DNA of 64,000 nucleotides from Calcarisporiella thermophila CBS 279.70 (taxonomy: Eukaryota; Calcarisporiellomycota). Both the position numbers and the translations under genes were made by a program. Each line of letters opens with the position of its first letter. The stretch's first letter is position 1. Under the pieces are notes generated by a model. It ran no database searches, was not told where the DNA came from, and saw nothing but the letters and a program-made list of their open reading frames with translations. This document shows positions 22,845-34,633 of the stretch, one piece after another. The stretch spans positions 593,077 through 657,076 of the forward strand of contig NW_027192191.1 in assembly GCF_041956535.1 (NCBI RefSeq), given 5' to 3'.

Positions 22845-24292
22845 TCATAAATTATCTCCACTGACAAATGTCCACACCTCTATTACACCATTTAAAAGCG
22901 AAAATATCAATTCATTTTTACCATCGCAATTTAAGTCCGATACCGCGATGCAATGTACCCAATCACTGGTAGGAATACTTAAAAATATCTAATGTATAAC
23001 GTATTATTAAATTCATTAGGCTTCAAGATAATATAAGTATAAATACCTCCCCTTCGCGAAGGATATGACATTTATCAAAATGTCCAGTACAAACTAAAGA
23101 ATCAGCTCCTTGATTTTCTAGTCGAATTGTAACAAGATTTGTAATTGGATGCTCTAACTGAAAGTAAGGAAAGACTTTTGTTCGCTAAGAATATGTGATG
23201 AAATGTGTTAAAATATGCAACATCGGATTTTGCCAGCAACCACATACCTCGTGACTATCTAGAATGTACACAGTTCCATCATCACCGCCTAAGGCTACTT
23301 GATAATATTTTTCATTTACAGGAGTTCGGGTAAAGTTACCACGACACATCTAGAATTTGCATCGGTTATATTAAATTCGTCAGAGATGAAATGTTAACAA
23401 AGATATACCGTATTAATGACACTCGGTAGTTTTATGCTAAGCACTCTGGAGCCGTTTTGAATAAAATGGACAAAAGGAGTTCCATCGCATACCAGAAGAT
23501 AACTAGTCTCAACACCAAATTTATCCGGCAATATTGTATATAACATACAGCGTATGGCTGGGTCCATACGATTTGAATCCTAAATTGCTTCAAAATAAAT
23601 ATATGACTACTCCATTCATATCTCAACATCAAATAATCTAACCAGTCCAGATGATATAATCGACGTTGATTGCTCCACGAGGTTCAATTTCCAGTTTTGC
23701 TCATGTAGACGAAAGCTAGTGAGTTTTCCTGACGCATCTCCAACTATGATTTCAAATTCCCCAGCTATAAAAAATAATCAGTTCCAATTTTATAAACCAG
23801 TTTTACAATTAATAATAATATACCAGTATCGCAGTATTTCTCTAAACACGTAACTGGAGAACCCACAAAATCTCTACTCAAGATCTGTGAACGGGAAAAC
23901 AATGTAACATTGCCATAAGAATCCCCCGAAACTAAATCCAATTGCTTAAATCCAGTTAGATCTTGAAGCATAAGAGACTGAATCGGTCCTCCTTTAGTTT
24001 CTAGAGTGACGTCTTAAAAAATATTCAAGTTAATTTGTTTTGTAATATTTCATCATTTCATAAAAAACATACCTGATATTGGAGTATTTCTAATATTAGG
24101 TGACACCAATGATACGCGTCCACCTTCATTTCCAACAATGATATATTCATCTTCAAGACCAAATGGTGAGCCAATTGTCAAGGAATTTATAAAGTCATAT
24201 TTCTTCCACCAGATTTTCTTCGGTATAATTTCAATCTTAGGTAAATTTTCCGTTGAAGAATTTTCGAAATTTAGATCATTAGTTTCAGCCAT
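22845..24292 (-). CDS. FG-GAP-like beta-propeller protein
   Basis: About seven exons from ATG 24292 to stop at 22845, all joining in phase. The protein is built of repeated blade-like segments: EYIIVGNEGGRVSLVSP, LDLVSGDSYGNVTLFS, FEIIVGDASGKLTSFRL, YQVALGGDDGTVYILD, DSLVCTGHFDKCHIL and, at the end, VSDLNCDGKNELIFSLLNGV. Each has the hydrophobic-GD-x-x-G-x-hh pattern, and the last has the DxNxDGxxE calcium-loop motif of FG-GAP repeats. It resembles ITFG2-type propellers (KICSTOR complex, nutrient control of TORC1) in general build, but I cannot confirm orthology; other soluble propeller families are possible. No signal peptide or membrane helix is seen, so it is likely cytosolic. Confidence 0.6.
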
Positions 24293-24571
24293 TAGCAGTT
24301 TCTAATAAGAGTAACGCGATTGTGAATTAAACATTAATTATGTGGCGTAGCCGCAAACTAAATGAAAATAATAAAACATCAAGAAAGATTTAAAGAATCC
24401 TTATCAATATGCGAGAGTTTCCAGCTTTTTAAATGTGTGTCCCAGTGATAATGAAAAATAATAAAACAAAGAAAAACAGTGGAAAATGATAAAGTTTTTG
24501 AAATAAATAGACACGAAAAATGGATATAATAAATATCATACGAGTGCAATATGAACAAAACAATTGGGCTA

Positions 24572-25252
24572 TTATATCATGTGATCTCTATGTGAATTCG
24601 TGGAAATTTCCAATAAAGTAATGATGAGGAGGGCAATCTTAGCATAAAGCTCTTTATCAATCTCCTCTACACTAAAAATTTTCGTAGAAGAACCGCTGCT
24701 ATCAAATTTTGGGAACCTACGTCGCGCATTGGAGAACCAGTTTGAAACTTGTTTTAGCGAGAGACACGCGTGCTCAGCTAAGAAAATTTTCTCTTCGAGC
24801 GAAGGATAGGTGTTAACACCATGATAATACAAACGAAGAATCTCGAGCTGCTTTTCAGAAAACGAAATTCTAGATCTTGTGTGGCCCCCGGCGTCGGCTA
24901 TAATCGTATTCGAGTAAGACAGCTCCGAAAATTCTCTCGACATTATATGTCTCACTTTCTCAGGAGAACCACTAGAAAGTATATTGCACATTTCACAAAT
25001 ATCCAAATCCGCCCCCAAACGATGTTTTTGTAGGGGAATTAACAAAGTCTCCAGAGTTCGCAGAAATTCGTTGCGAAATTTTGATTGATTCTCCTCTAAT
25101 TCTGAAATTCCAAGGACCCTAATTGAGTCTAACATCCCATAAACATCGTTGAACCACTGGGTAAGTGAAATCTCAGACAGATCGTTCCGAGTTGCCCATT
25201 CTTCGATTTGATGAATAATCGTAGATAATTTATGCTTTAGAGATGAATTCAT
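24572..25252 (-). CDS. TALE/HD1-like homeodomain protein
   Basis: An intronless frame of 226 residues from ATG 25252; the frame extends upstream but with no ATG. Residues 126-183 form a homeodomain: [20 protein letters not shown], then [20 protein letters not shown], then [23 protein letters not shown] is the recognition helix with the invariant W-F-N-R. The YPS in the helix 1-2 loop is TALE-like, but by my count the loop is one residue longer than a classic homeodomain and two shorter than a TALE domain. The N-terminal 120 residues are helical, with heptad-like Leu spacing, recalling the dimerisation regions of basidiomycete HD1 mating proteins. Together with the nearby HMG-box gene this hints at a sex-determining locus; a developmental regulator is the alternative. 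Confidence 0.85.
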   Translation of the reverse strand: MNSSLKHKLSTIIHQIEEWATRNDLSEISLTQWFNDVYGMLDSIRVLGISELEENQSKFRNEFLRTLETLLIPLQKHRLGADLDICEMCNILSSGSPEKVRHIMSREFSELSYSNTIIADAGGHTRSRISFSEKQLEILRLYYHGVNTYPSLEEKIFLAEHACLSLKQVSNWFSNARRRFPKFDSSGSSTKIFSVEEIDKELYAKIALLIITLLEISTNSHRDHMI

Positions 25253-26724
25253 TTGAATAAATAAGAGGAAAAAAAAAGAATATATTAATATTTCCACCTA
25301 TATATCTTCCAAATCAAATAAGAAGCTAATAATTTACTTAGTTTTGCTCATCGATTGAATATGCACTCTGTTCAATGTGAAAAACTTAAATGAGTTTAAA
25401 CTCAGAGTTGAGAATCAGTAATATGAGAAATGAATTCAGCACAATGAGTATCACTGCTCTAGCTCAAAACAATTTGTATATATCCACTATTGAGGCGATC
25501 TTCTTCTTGCATCAGGTGTAGTTATGCTAACTCAGCCATATGCCAATTTGCAATGCTTTTTTACCGAAGAATTGGATATTTGTAGCAAAATCGAGTTGAT
25601 CATATATTGAAATTGGTTCCTCCATCAATTTCAATTAAAATATCAAAAGCCTTTTCACACTGGATTAACTGGATCATTCATTTGGACTCTTAAATTAAAA
25701 AAAAATTGGCTAAAAACAAATCTTTTCACAAACGAGCATTATGATGAGGTTAAAATATCAATAAGTCTACAAGAATATTTAAAAAATTCTTACGTTTCTC
25801 TTCTGTATACTATTTTCCTTATTGGCGGTGTTGTAGAGTAGCACTAAAATAATTTAGCGATAGTTATCCCTATTATAATTCAATTTGAATTATGTAATAC
25901 TTGTAGCTCTTATTTTGTTATAGCTCTGACTAGGACATGCAGGCAGTTTAACGCTCTAGCCTGACCATGTTTGTTGATACATAACGCGGACTTGGATTTT
26001 AACAACAAAGGGGTGTTTAGATATGTGTTTTGTAGGCAATATGCCCAACAAATCGATGCTATATCTCAAGATAAGTATGGAACGTCTATGCCAAAAGCCA
26101 TCCTATGTCTGAGAGGGGTGCCACAGTTCTTGGAGAGGGATTTGCCAAAGAGAGGAAGATTGCATAGGAAGATGTGAGGGGAAATTAGATACACGTTTCA
26201 TGTTGGTATTGGGGATAGCGCAGCCTCAATGGGAAATTGACCTTTCCCACCACGCAGTATAAAGTTCCGGGATATTTATTAAGTCGCTCGACTCCATCCA
26301 ATAGCGAATACGACTTTGCGTCTGTACCCTAGCACCTAGGCTTAGGCTCGGAAACAGACCCAGGTGTGTCGCTCCAGTTGCACATACGCACAGAGATGCT
26401 CATTGATGTGATCAGTTGCCATATTGGTGTTATAGGAGATATGTGCTCTTCTCGAACGTGCGTTAATGGCCTGACGAAATTCCAGAGAAGTGTTCGGTGA
26501 ATATGGCGCCGAATTTCAGTCTCACCATGATAGATTTTTAATGCATTTTAACGGCTCACTTTTTCACTGAAACGACAAATCACTGTCCATCCTGGAGCTA
26601 CATGGCCATGTTTGTTAAAGTCCCATTTACTTTTGAGGCTCAATTTTGCTATAATCATTATCGAATTGTTCTAAATCCTGTATTCATCCAATCATCATGC
26701 TTACCATTCCTCCACGGCCCAATT
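25253..26724. other. Long intergenic region, no gene seen
   Basis: About 1.5 kb of mostly AT-rich sequence between the divergent homeobox and Atf1-like genes. Short frames (for example 25971-26177) lack motifs and neighbours to splice with. A TATAAAG near 26269 could be a promoter element or chance. I looked for a second homeodomain (WFxNxR) and found none. Confidence 0.5.
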
Positions 26725-26732
26725 TTACGTCA
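26725..26732 (-). promoter_or_regulatory. CRE-like site upstream of the Atf1-like gene
   Basis: TGACGTAA (minus strand) about 216 bp before the ATG of an ATF/CREB-type bZIP gene. This matches ATF/CREB sites bound by Atf1-class factors. Confidence 0.45.
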
Positions 26733-26947
26733 CGGCATGGACTAATTTCGATTTTTTATATTCAACCTTTTTTTTTTTTCAACTCCAGAGTGCACGGTGC
26801 TTCCGTTTTAATGGAATTGGGTCCATGTACGTTGAGACTTTTGAGCATGTAAGAACTTGAACGCAATTAACTCTTGGATTGGTCGGGAAGTAAAGAGAAT
26901 TCGACATTGACAAGCAAGAAAAAATTATACTATTTCGCTTTACCATA

Positions 26948-28299
26948 ATGGGGCTCGCCATTCCTCTCACAACCACAACGCTCTCAGACAACTCAGTCCA
27001 TCCCTATGTATCCGCATTACGGAGGACTCACAATTTCCATGATGAATCACTCAGATGTATGACTATTTTATTATTATATACTCAGTGAAATTAGACCACT
27101 GACGCTCTCTCTAGCATTCGAAGGAAGAGGCGAAATTTCGCTAGAAAATCTCACGGAGTCCGTATACACAGTAGAACAAACACCGACAACATTTCTCGCT
27201 GCATGTTCCGCGAAGCTGGCAGATGAGCTCAACCCTTTTGAAAATAGTTTTTCTAGCGGTTCAGAATCTGTAAAAGACACAACCGCTATCACTTCGCCTT
27301 CGCTGAACTCCGAAGTGGTACGTGTTCAGCAGGATGCACGTCCGTCGCTCCCGGCACTCGCATCAGTTATAGATGGCCGACAGACTTGTTCTTTCTCTAG
27401 TGGAGAACGCTCGCGAAAGGATATGGTGGCCTCCCCGATGTTACCGGCTCTTCAGAGTACAATTGGGTTAGAAGAGCCTATCCCCCTATTTAGTACTCTG
27501 CCTCAACGATCATTGCAGTCTTCCGCGACTACTGCCTCCCTTTCTGCACCTTTCGGTTCATTAGTGTCGTCTGCCAATTTTCAAAGTTGTGCACCAACTA
27601 TTTTTGCATCCTCCAAAGAGAAAATTTCTTCAACCGAGACAATCGTAAGCAATCCCAAATTACTGAAGGACGTGGGTAAAGAGGGAATGCAACTTCCCCA
27701 ATTGATGGGGCCAGGAGATGATGCAAGGCCCGTAGCTGCCATAAATATGGAATCCACCGGGAATAGTAGTGTCAAATTGGAACCATCGACTCTTGGAGCA
27801 GACTCTGTCGAGCCTATCGGTAGGGGTACTAAAGCTGAAAATGAGTGCGAGGAAACGGTACAAAGTTGCACAAGAAGTGGGAAAGAGTTTGAAAATTCCA
27901 AAATAAAGCGACGGAAAACCTTGGCAAATGTAAAAATCTCGCCTGTCGGTAGTGAAGAGAAGCGACGAATAGTCTTGGAGAAGAACCGTCAATGTATATT
28001 CCTCTAAAGCTAGTTTTTGGATTAAGGCAGTCTCTAATTTCAGTCCATTGTTTTGCTATATAGCTGCTCAGAAGTGTCGCCAGCGAAAGAAGAAGTATGT
28101 AGCCGATCTACAGAAAAGTGTGCATCAGCTGACTTCGGAGAACACTCAACTAAAAAATAAAACCACCTCACTTCGAGAGGAGATAGTACGACTCAAGGCA
28201 CTACTACTGTCACACCAAGACTGCCCGCTCTACAAATCCCAAGAATTTGGCTTGGATATATTTGCACTTATGGGGAATACCAAATTATACCATTGTTGA
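26948..28299 (+). CDS. Atf1/ATF2-like bZIP transcription factor
   Basis: Three exons (26948-27056, 27115-27993, 28064-28299) give 407 residues. Near residues 60-80 is FLAACSAKLADELNPFENSF; the NPFExSF core is a mark of Atf1-type stress factors. A Ser/Pro-rich middle follows. The C-terminal bZIP, EKRRIVLEKNRQSAQKCRQR, then KKKYVADLQKSVHQL and a zipper, is created across the last intron; N-x-x-S-A-x-K-C-R is the ATF/CREB class. Fission yeast Atf1 is driven by the Sty1/Hog1 MAP kinase in stress and sexual development. Start choice: the ATG at 26948 joins in phase to exon 2. A further 3' exon cannot be excluded, since a zipper-rich frame continues past 28330. Confidence 0.85.
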
Positions 28300-29013
28300 G
28301 GTCGCTAGAAAGACTATTGAAAATAGGTGGCGCATGCGAACGTGTTGCAGCGGCAATTGGAACTGAAAGAGCAGTTACATTCATTCGAGGCCCTTCTCTT
28401 CTCTCCCCCTCTCACGTTTCTAATACCCTTTAGCCCTGTTTTCATAGAAGGGAAAAAATTAGGCTTCCACTGTAGTTCTCGGACAAACTCCATTATTGCT
28501 TTAGCTCTATTATTTTTTTTTTCGCTAACTAATCTGTTCTACTTCATAACCTCAGCGCCTTCAGCTCTCTATATCATTCATCCTATCTGTTTAGGCTGTT
28601 TTTTTATTGCCTTCATGCCTTGTCTTTTCCTCCAGCGACGCGTTGTACTCCGTTGTTAAAATATATGTTATATTCAGCATCAATTAAAATAACGGGACAT
28701 ATATTAATATTTTTTTAAGACGAACTATTCGCGCAAACGCGTTGGGTAAATAGAGATATAATGACAGTGAGAATTATATAGTTGCACTAAAAATGATAGG
28801 GATCATAGTATAAGAGTCCAAGGGGTTATATATGGGAACATAAGCTAAACAAAAAAAAATAAAATAAAAAATAAGGGGGATAACTGGTTATAATCGAAAG
28901 GGGAAAGAAAAATATCCAGATATTCATGGGGGGGGGGGGGGAAATAGAATTGAATTACAAATAAATGTAATGTATTAGTAACAATAGTGAAAAATAAGTT
29001 TATCCTAGCACGT
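28300..29013. other. Convergent 3' region with poly-G tract
   Basis: Sequence between the Atf1-like gene and the acidic protein gene. It has T-rich stretches, an uncut frame at 28327-28659 that starts like leftover zipper helix and turns hydrophobic (probably not real), and a 12-nt G run at about 28929-28940. Confidence 0.4.
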
Positions 29014-32000
29014 TTAGAAGGAGAGTCCAAAAATGGAGGACAGTTTTGCAAAAAGCCCTTTCTTTTTCTTTTTCTCGCCCGCCTCGGGAGATTTTACATT
29101 TGCCTCCTTAGTGGTGTCTTCACCCGTGACGGAATCATTTTTTCCTGATACAGTAGAGTCCACTTCCTCAGACTCTTGAGAACTCAATAGTTGGGGTGTG
29201 GGTTTAATAGTGGAGTCAATGGCAGCAGGTTGAGGGGTGGCTTGTTCAGTAAGTGCGGATCTTTTAACAGGGAGACTTTCGATGACTGACTTATCGAGGG
29301 ATGATTTGTCCTCAGCTTCTGCTTGTTCGACCGGAGGTTGGACCTCTGTCTTGGGTTCCTCCGCCGGGATGTTTTCGGCTTCAACGGCGGAAGCTGGTGC
29401 GGAGGCGGAATTGTCTTCTGAAGTTTGTTTTGCTGATGTCTCTGCATGTACCTCCTCCTGCTTAGCTTCTCTCGCAAATTGTTCAACCTCAGTGTCAACG
29501 GCAATGTCTGAGGGAGCAGCAGCTACGGGAGCGGACTCTTCGGTAGAGATGGCCCCCTCTGCTATGGGTTCAATTGCTGCATGTTCAGGTTCGGCTTCTG
29601 TAACAACCTCCGAAATAGCTGATTCATCAACAGTTGTTGCGGACGCCTCTATCTCTTCTGGTTTAGACTCCTCAGCAACCTGCTCAGGTTCGAGCTCAGA
29701 AGAAGGCTTGATAACGGGCACAAGCTCCTTGATTACAGGCTCTTCCAACTTGGACTCTTCTGCAGTTTGCTCGACCTCAGTCTCTAAAGTTGGTTCAGCA
29801 GCGACCGTCTCCTCAGAAGCAGGCTGAAGCGCAGGTTCTTCCGCCGGTTGCTCAGACTCGGCTTCAGGTGTGGCTCCAGAAATGGCCAGCTCCTCAACGA
29901 CTGGCTCAATTTCGGTTACAGCTGTTACTTCTGTCGATGGTTCTATCGCAGTTTGGTCTGATTCGGTTGTCGTTTCCGCAGTGGCCGATTCTTCAACATG
30001 TGATGAATCTTCCAGTGCCGGCTTCTCCTGTTCCTCTACCTTGGGTTCATCTACAGCCTTCTCATTCTCATTCTCTGTGGCTTGTTTCACAGCGGTGGAC
30101 TCAACTGGTTCTTCTACGATAGGTTCAGCTAACGCGTCTGGAACAACTTCGGCTTCCTCTGTTGGTTGCTCAGGTTCAACTTCAGTAGAGACTTCAGCAG
30201 TTGTCGAAATGTCAGTCTCAGGCTTTTCACTGATTGGCTCCTCCACTGCCTCCTCAGCAACAGTCTCAGTAGCAGGGTCGACGGCAGGTGTTTCCTCCAT
30301 AGTAGGTGCAGATTCCTCAGCAGTAGTTTCTACAGCTTCAGGTTGATCAGATTCAACCGTGGCAACTTCTTCGTCAGGAGTAGCCTGAACAGCTCCGGAT
30401 TCACCTTCGGCCTGCTCAGCTACAGTCTCAATGGTTGCCTCAACAGCATTTACCCCAGTTTCGATGACATCTACAGGTTGCTCAGTTTCAGCTTCGGCAC
30501 CAGACTCACTATTTGCGGACTCCTCAGTAATAGCTGCAATTTCCTCGGTAGCTGGCTCAATCTCGGCCTTGTCTACAACTTCAGTTGGCGTAGTTTCCTC
30601 AACTGTAGGTGTGGATTCCTCAGTTGCAGTTTCTTCTACCTTAAGCTCCTCTACGGAGTCAGAAGTAGCTTCCTGCTCCTTGGCTTCTGCTTCAGCTTCG
30701 GCCTCGTCTGAAGGCTCGGCAACCTTTAGTTCCTCAGCGACTGGTGCAGATTCCTTTTGTACTTCCTCAGCAGTTTTTTCTGCTTCAGCCTCAGCCTCAG
30801 CTGCTGGTTCAATTATTGCGGTCTCTTCAGCAACAGGGGCAGGTACCTCGGGAGTGATTTCCTCCGGAGTCGTTTCATCCGCCTTCGTTTCACCGGCGAC
30901 TGGTTCAACCACCGCCTCCGTATCCTCTGGGTCCTCAGCAGGCTGTGCAACTTCATCAGTAGATTGTTCAACTTCGGCCTCAGCTGCAGCTTCGGCAACA
31001 GGCTCGATAGCAGATTCTTCTTCAGTGACAAGAGTAGACTCTTCTGCAGGTTGTTCGGCTTCTGTTTCGACTACAGCTTCGGTGTTTCCTGATTTCTCAG
31101 CAGGCACAGGTTCCTCAGCTTCCGTCGGCTCCTCTTGCTTAGGCTCCTCATTAGCTTGCTCAGATTCAGCCTCGGGGGCTGGTTCAGCGTTGGGCGATAC
31201 TTCAGCGAGAGGCGAACTTTCATCTGCGGGTTGCTCAGCTTCGACCTTGGTCGTGGTTTCAGCGGCATCAGAGTCCCCTGGAGTCTCCACCAACTCTGGT
31301 TCCGCAGCAGGCTGCTCCTCAGCTTCGTTAGTAGCTTCTGTAGCCTCCAAATTCTCAGCCTCTGGTGTAGGTTCTTCACCAACTTGCACCTCATCAACTT
31401 CTTTGGGTTCCTCAGTAGCAGGTGTCTCATCTGCGGGTTCGACAATTTGTTCAGCTCCAGACTCTACGACGACATCAGGGTCCTCTGACTCCTCAGCCAC
31501 TGGGACAGAATCTTCAATGGAAGGTTCAGCTACGGCCTCGGCTGGTTCAACAATAGGTGCTGATTCCTCGGCCGCCGGTTCTACTTTGGGATCCTTGGCA
31601 GGAGGCGCAGCTTCAGCTTCGGTAGCAGATTCAACAGCTGCAGACTCTTCTGCAATGAGAGCAGATTCCTCGGTAGTTGCCTCTTCAGCAACGGGAGCAG
31701 ACTCATCTGCAGTTGTTTTCACTTCTTTGGACTCTTCCTGGGATTGTTCGGTTACAGCATCGACATTGGCCTCGGCGTTTTCCAATTCCTCGCTGACTGT
31801 CGCAGGTTCCTCAGTGGTAGGGTCAGCCACTGTCTCGGAGGGTGCCTCGGCAGCGGCCGGTTCCTCTGCTACTGATTCCTCAACATTGACGTTTTCAGCA
31901 GCTTGTTCAGATTCCACTTCTGGCGCTGGGATTGCGGATACTTCAACGAGGGGAGTAGCCTCCTCAGGCGCCACCTCTTCCGCTCTGGGTTCTTCAGCTG

Positions 32001-32907
32001 TCTGTTCAACCTGAGACTCAGTCGGTGCAGTCACCTCGTTGGCTGACGTGACCTCCTCAACAGGGGCAGATTCCTGCGCCTCGATTTCCTCAGCAGCTTG
32101 TTCCGATCTAACTTGTTCAGTGGATTCAGTAGGAGTCGCCCCTTCAACGGCTACGACCTCTGCCGTGGTCTCCTCTATGGTAGCAACAGGAGCTGATGCA
32201 TTGAGATCTGGGTTCTCTTTGATTATTTCTGATGATGTGTTTTCTTCTTCAAGCGTTTCCTGTGCTACTGGTTCACTGGAGGCTGGCTCATCAGGCTGAT
32301 GCTCAGCGTTATTTTCGCCGGGGACGTTCTCCTCTATTGTTGTGCCGTCTACTGAGATGTTGTTATCTAAATATTTAGCATAGCCGGGTTAATTTTCAAT
32401 CAAGCTTGTTCTAATTACTGGATAGGACACATACCATCATTCTCTTGGTTCTGAGTAGTGTTCTTCTCAGTAATGCCCTCCTCGCTAGGTTCTACATTAT
32501 CGAGATGTTCATTATTCTCGACTAACAAGAATCAAAGATGCAAGCATGTTAATTTGGAACATGTTGAGCTTAGCGGGCCACGAGATTAAATACCTTCGGC
32601 AGAACGCGGAGGATTCTCAAGTTCAGTGGATTCTGTTGGATTTTCATTTGAATCTATTTATAAGATATGAGGAGGAGGGTAAGTATTTTACGCGTTCTGA
32701 AACCAATGTCTCGAGATGAGCCATCTATTACCGTTTACCGGAGCTTCGGTTACCTCGGTCGATACTTCTAAGACATAAATAATCTCAATAAGAAAAGGAT
32801 GCCAGAGGGAAGTGAAGAAAAGAGAATGTAAAACCTTTGTGAACCTGCTCGACGCTAGCAGACATTTCCTCTACTAGAGGCTCGTTGTGTTGCTCCTCAA
32901 TAGTCAT
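29014..32907 (-). CDS. Large acidic Glu/Ala/Pro-rich disordered protein
   Basis: Five exons (32907-32835, 32767-32732, 32653-32594, 32521-32435, 32366-29014) give 1,202 residues. Almost the whole length is low-complexity, made of Glu, Ala, Pro, Thr, Val and Ser in loose repeats such as EAEPEQPAEE and EESAPVAEE of roughly 20-30 residues. It has almost no hydrophobic or aromatic residues, so it should be intrinsically disordered and very acidic. The last 25 residues are different: KKKKKGLFAKLSSIFGLSF, a basic-amphipathic end that could bind membrane or a partner. I know no named family. The opposite strand carries long open frames (up to 527 codons) that are shadows of this composition. Possible roles: spacer, scaffold or chaperone-like polyanion; this is inference. 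Confidence 0.8.
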
Positions 32908-34633
32908 AACTTTAAGTTTGTTTACGTGTTTAATTCACAATAGGGGATAGATTTAGGGGGGAAGCAACAACAGAACAACTAATGTTGAGTAGCTAGAGGC
33001 CCAAAGATGAACAGAGGGAAAATGAGGACAAGAAGAAAAAGAACAAAAACAAAAGATCAGCTGCAGTTTGGAAAAAGAGGCCCCGAAATATCAATAAATA
33101 TTGACAACGATTCTGCATTCCTTGTATGGAACACAATCATGCGATGCATGCACAGAAAAGACTACCCAACTCAATCTCCATTGCTCTTCTTAGGTGCGCC
33201 CTTACACCAATCTACCGCTGGTCTTGGAAAAACATATGCACGCTATTAATACTCAAGCTGAAGCCTGTCTGTTCCTCCTCCAACCCCCCCGACCGCCGGC
33301 TCCGGTGGTTCGGTCGCCGGCGCTTGAGGGTGCGCTTCTCTCTCGGAGCGCCTTCGCTTTGAGACTCTGTTCCGAACCACAAACGCGAGAGGCCTGAGCT
33401 GTTCCAATCGCAGATTCTTTATGAATCATTCTTGACCTGCAAGTCTCCTTCTGTGGCCACCTGCGGCTTTGCAGATTGAATTTGAATGCTGACAGGATCC
33501 AACCCTTTTTCAAGACCAAATCGATGCCAACAAGCTACAACCCCCTCCCCCATCCCCGCCCGCAAGTTTCCTTTTTCTTCTCCTCCTCTCTTTTCTTTGT
33601 TTCCAAAGCTCTATTCAGAAACATTACTATTTGCGGAGAGCAGCCAATGCACTGGCAAAGCAAAGTCTAGATGTTTTGCATTCTTTGGCCAAGATCTCGC
33701 ATCATTATACTAGTGAATAACATCTGGAGAATGTTTGTTAATGGGTGAGACACCATAGAAATGCAGTCTCGCCATGCATCAAGATCTGAAACCTCACTCC
33801 AAATGGTGTGACTGGTTTTCATGCGAGCTGGAAGAGTAAACAACCCCATGACATGGTACAAAGACGCAGATTAAGCGAGGTCTGGGATTTAAGCTCTCCC
33901 TCAACGTCATTGCTTTGAAAGGCCCATTTTCCAGAACTCAGACGCAAAGTCCGAGGAGCCATTCATAGCGAGCCTTGAAGCATTGAAGCTTTTAAGAGGA
34001 AAAAAATTAGGGATTAGCCTGGGCCTGTGGACGCAAAGGCCACGGATATTAGCCCATCTTGCGGAATACAGCACAAGTGCTGTTTTATTCGCCGGAAAAG
34101 TTCTCTTGCCAATTCTAAAAAGATTCCCCCTCCTGAATTTTTCCCATTGGCAAAATCCGCCCATAGTCACTGGAGGGACTCGGCGGTGGGTTTTTGCTGA
34201 CGTTGTGGTGCGGGCGGGGACGGAAAGCGGGGGAAGGGGAGGGCGAGGCGAGGGATTACGATCGCGGCGGGAGGAGGGCTCTTCTCCCTGAGGAGAGTAA
34301 CGAAAAGAGTCGATGAAGAATGGGCCGGGCCGCGGCCAAACGGCGGTCAGAGGAGCCGGCCGAAGAATTAGGTTGTTTTCAAAAAACTTGGGAGTTTAGT
34401 GGTTCGGAGAAATGAGCTCATGGCGTTGCTTGTTATGTACTGACGTTGTTTTAGGGGAATTTCATGGGCGCCCATTGAATTCTACCTCAGAAGCATGAGG
34501 TCAAAAGCCAATTTGACTTGGACCCTTTGGAAGAACAATAAATAATACTTTTTTTCCCGGGCTTCTCCACTTTTATTTATCCCCTTTCGCCTGCTCTCCC
34601 TCCCGCTTCGCCTTTCATGTACTAGAGCTCACC
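32908..34633. other. Intergenic, GC-rich in its second half
   Basis: Divergent promoter region between the acidic protein and the sugar transporter. The first part is AT/purine-rich; from about 33,250 GC-rich blocks appear, with GGGG/CCCC clusters near 33,290, 33,540 and 34,190-34,280. Frames here are short and without motifs. This is where base composition shifts. Confidence 0.5.

Noticed and set aside
25971-26177. A 68-codon frame between the homeobox and bZIP genes
   Set aside because: No homology, and no second homeodomain (WFxNxR) in either strand of the interval.
28327-28659. A 110-codon frame after the Atf1-like gene
   Set aside because: It begins with helix-like sequence that might extend the zipper, but the only GT/AG pair leaves a 32-nt intron, too short, and the rest is hydrophobic noise.
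30431-32014. A 527-codon open frame on the plus strand, Ser/Ala/Thr-rich, and several others nearby
   Set aside because: They are antisense shadows of the Glu/Ala/Pro-rich gene; the repeats make stop codons rare on the other strand, and they show no motif or splice structure.
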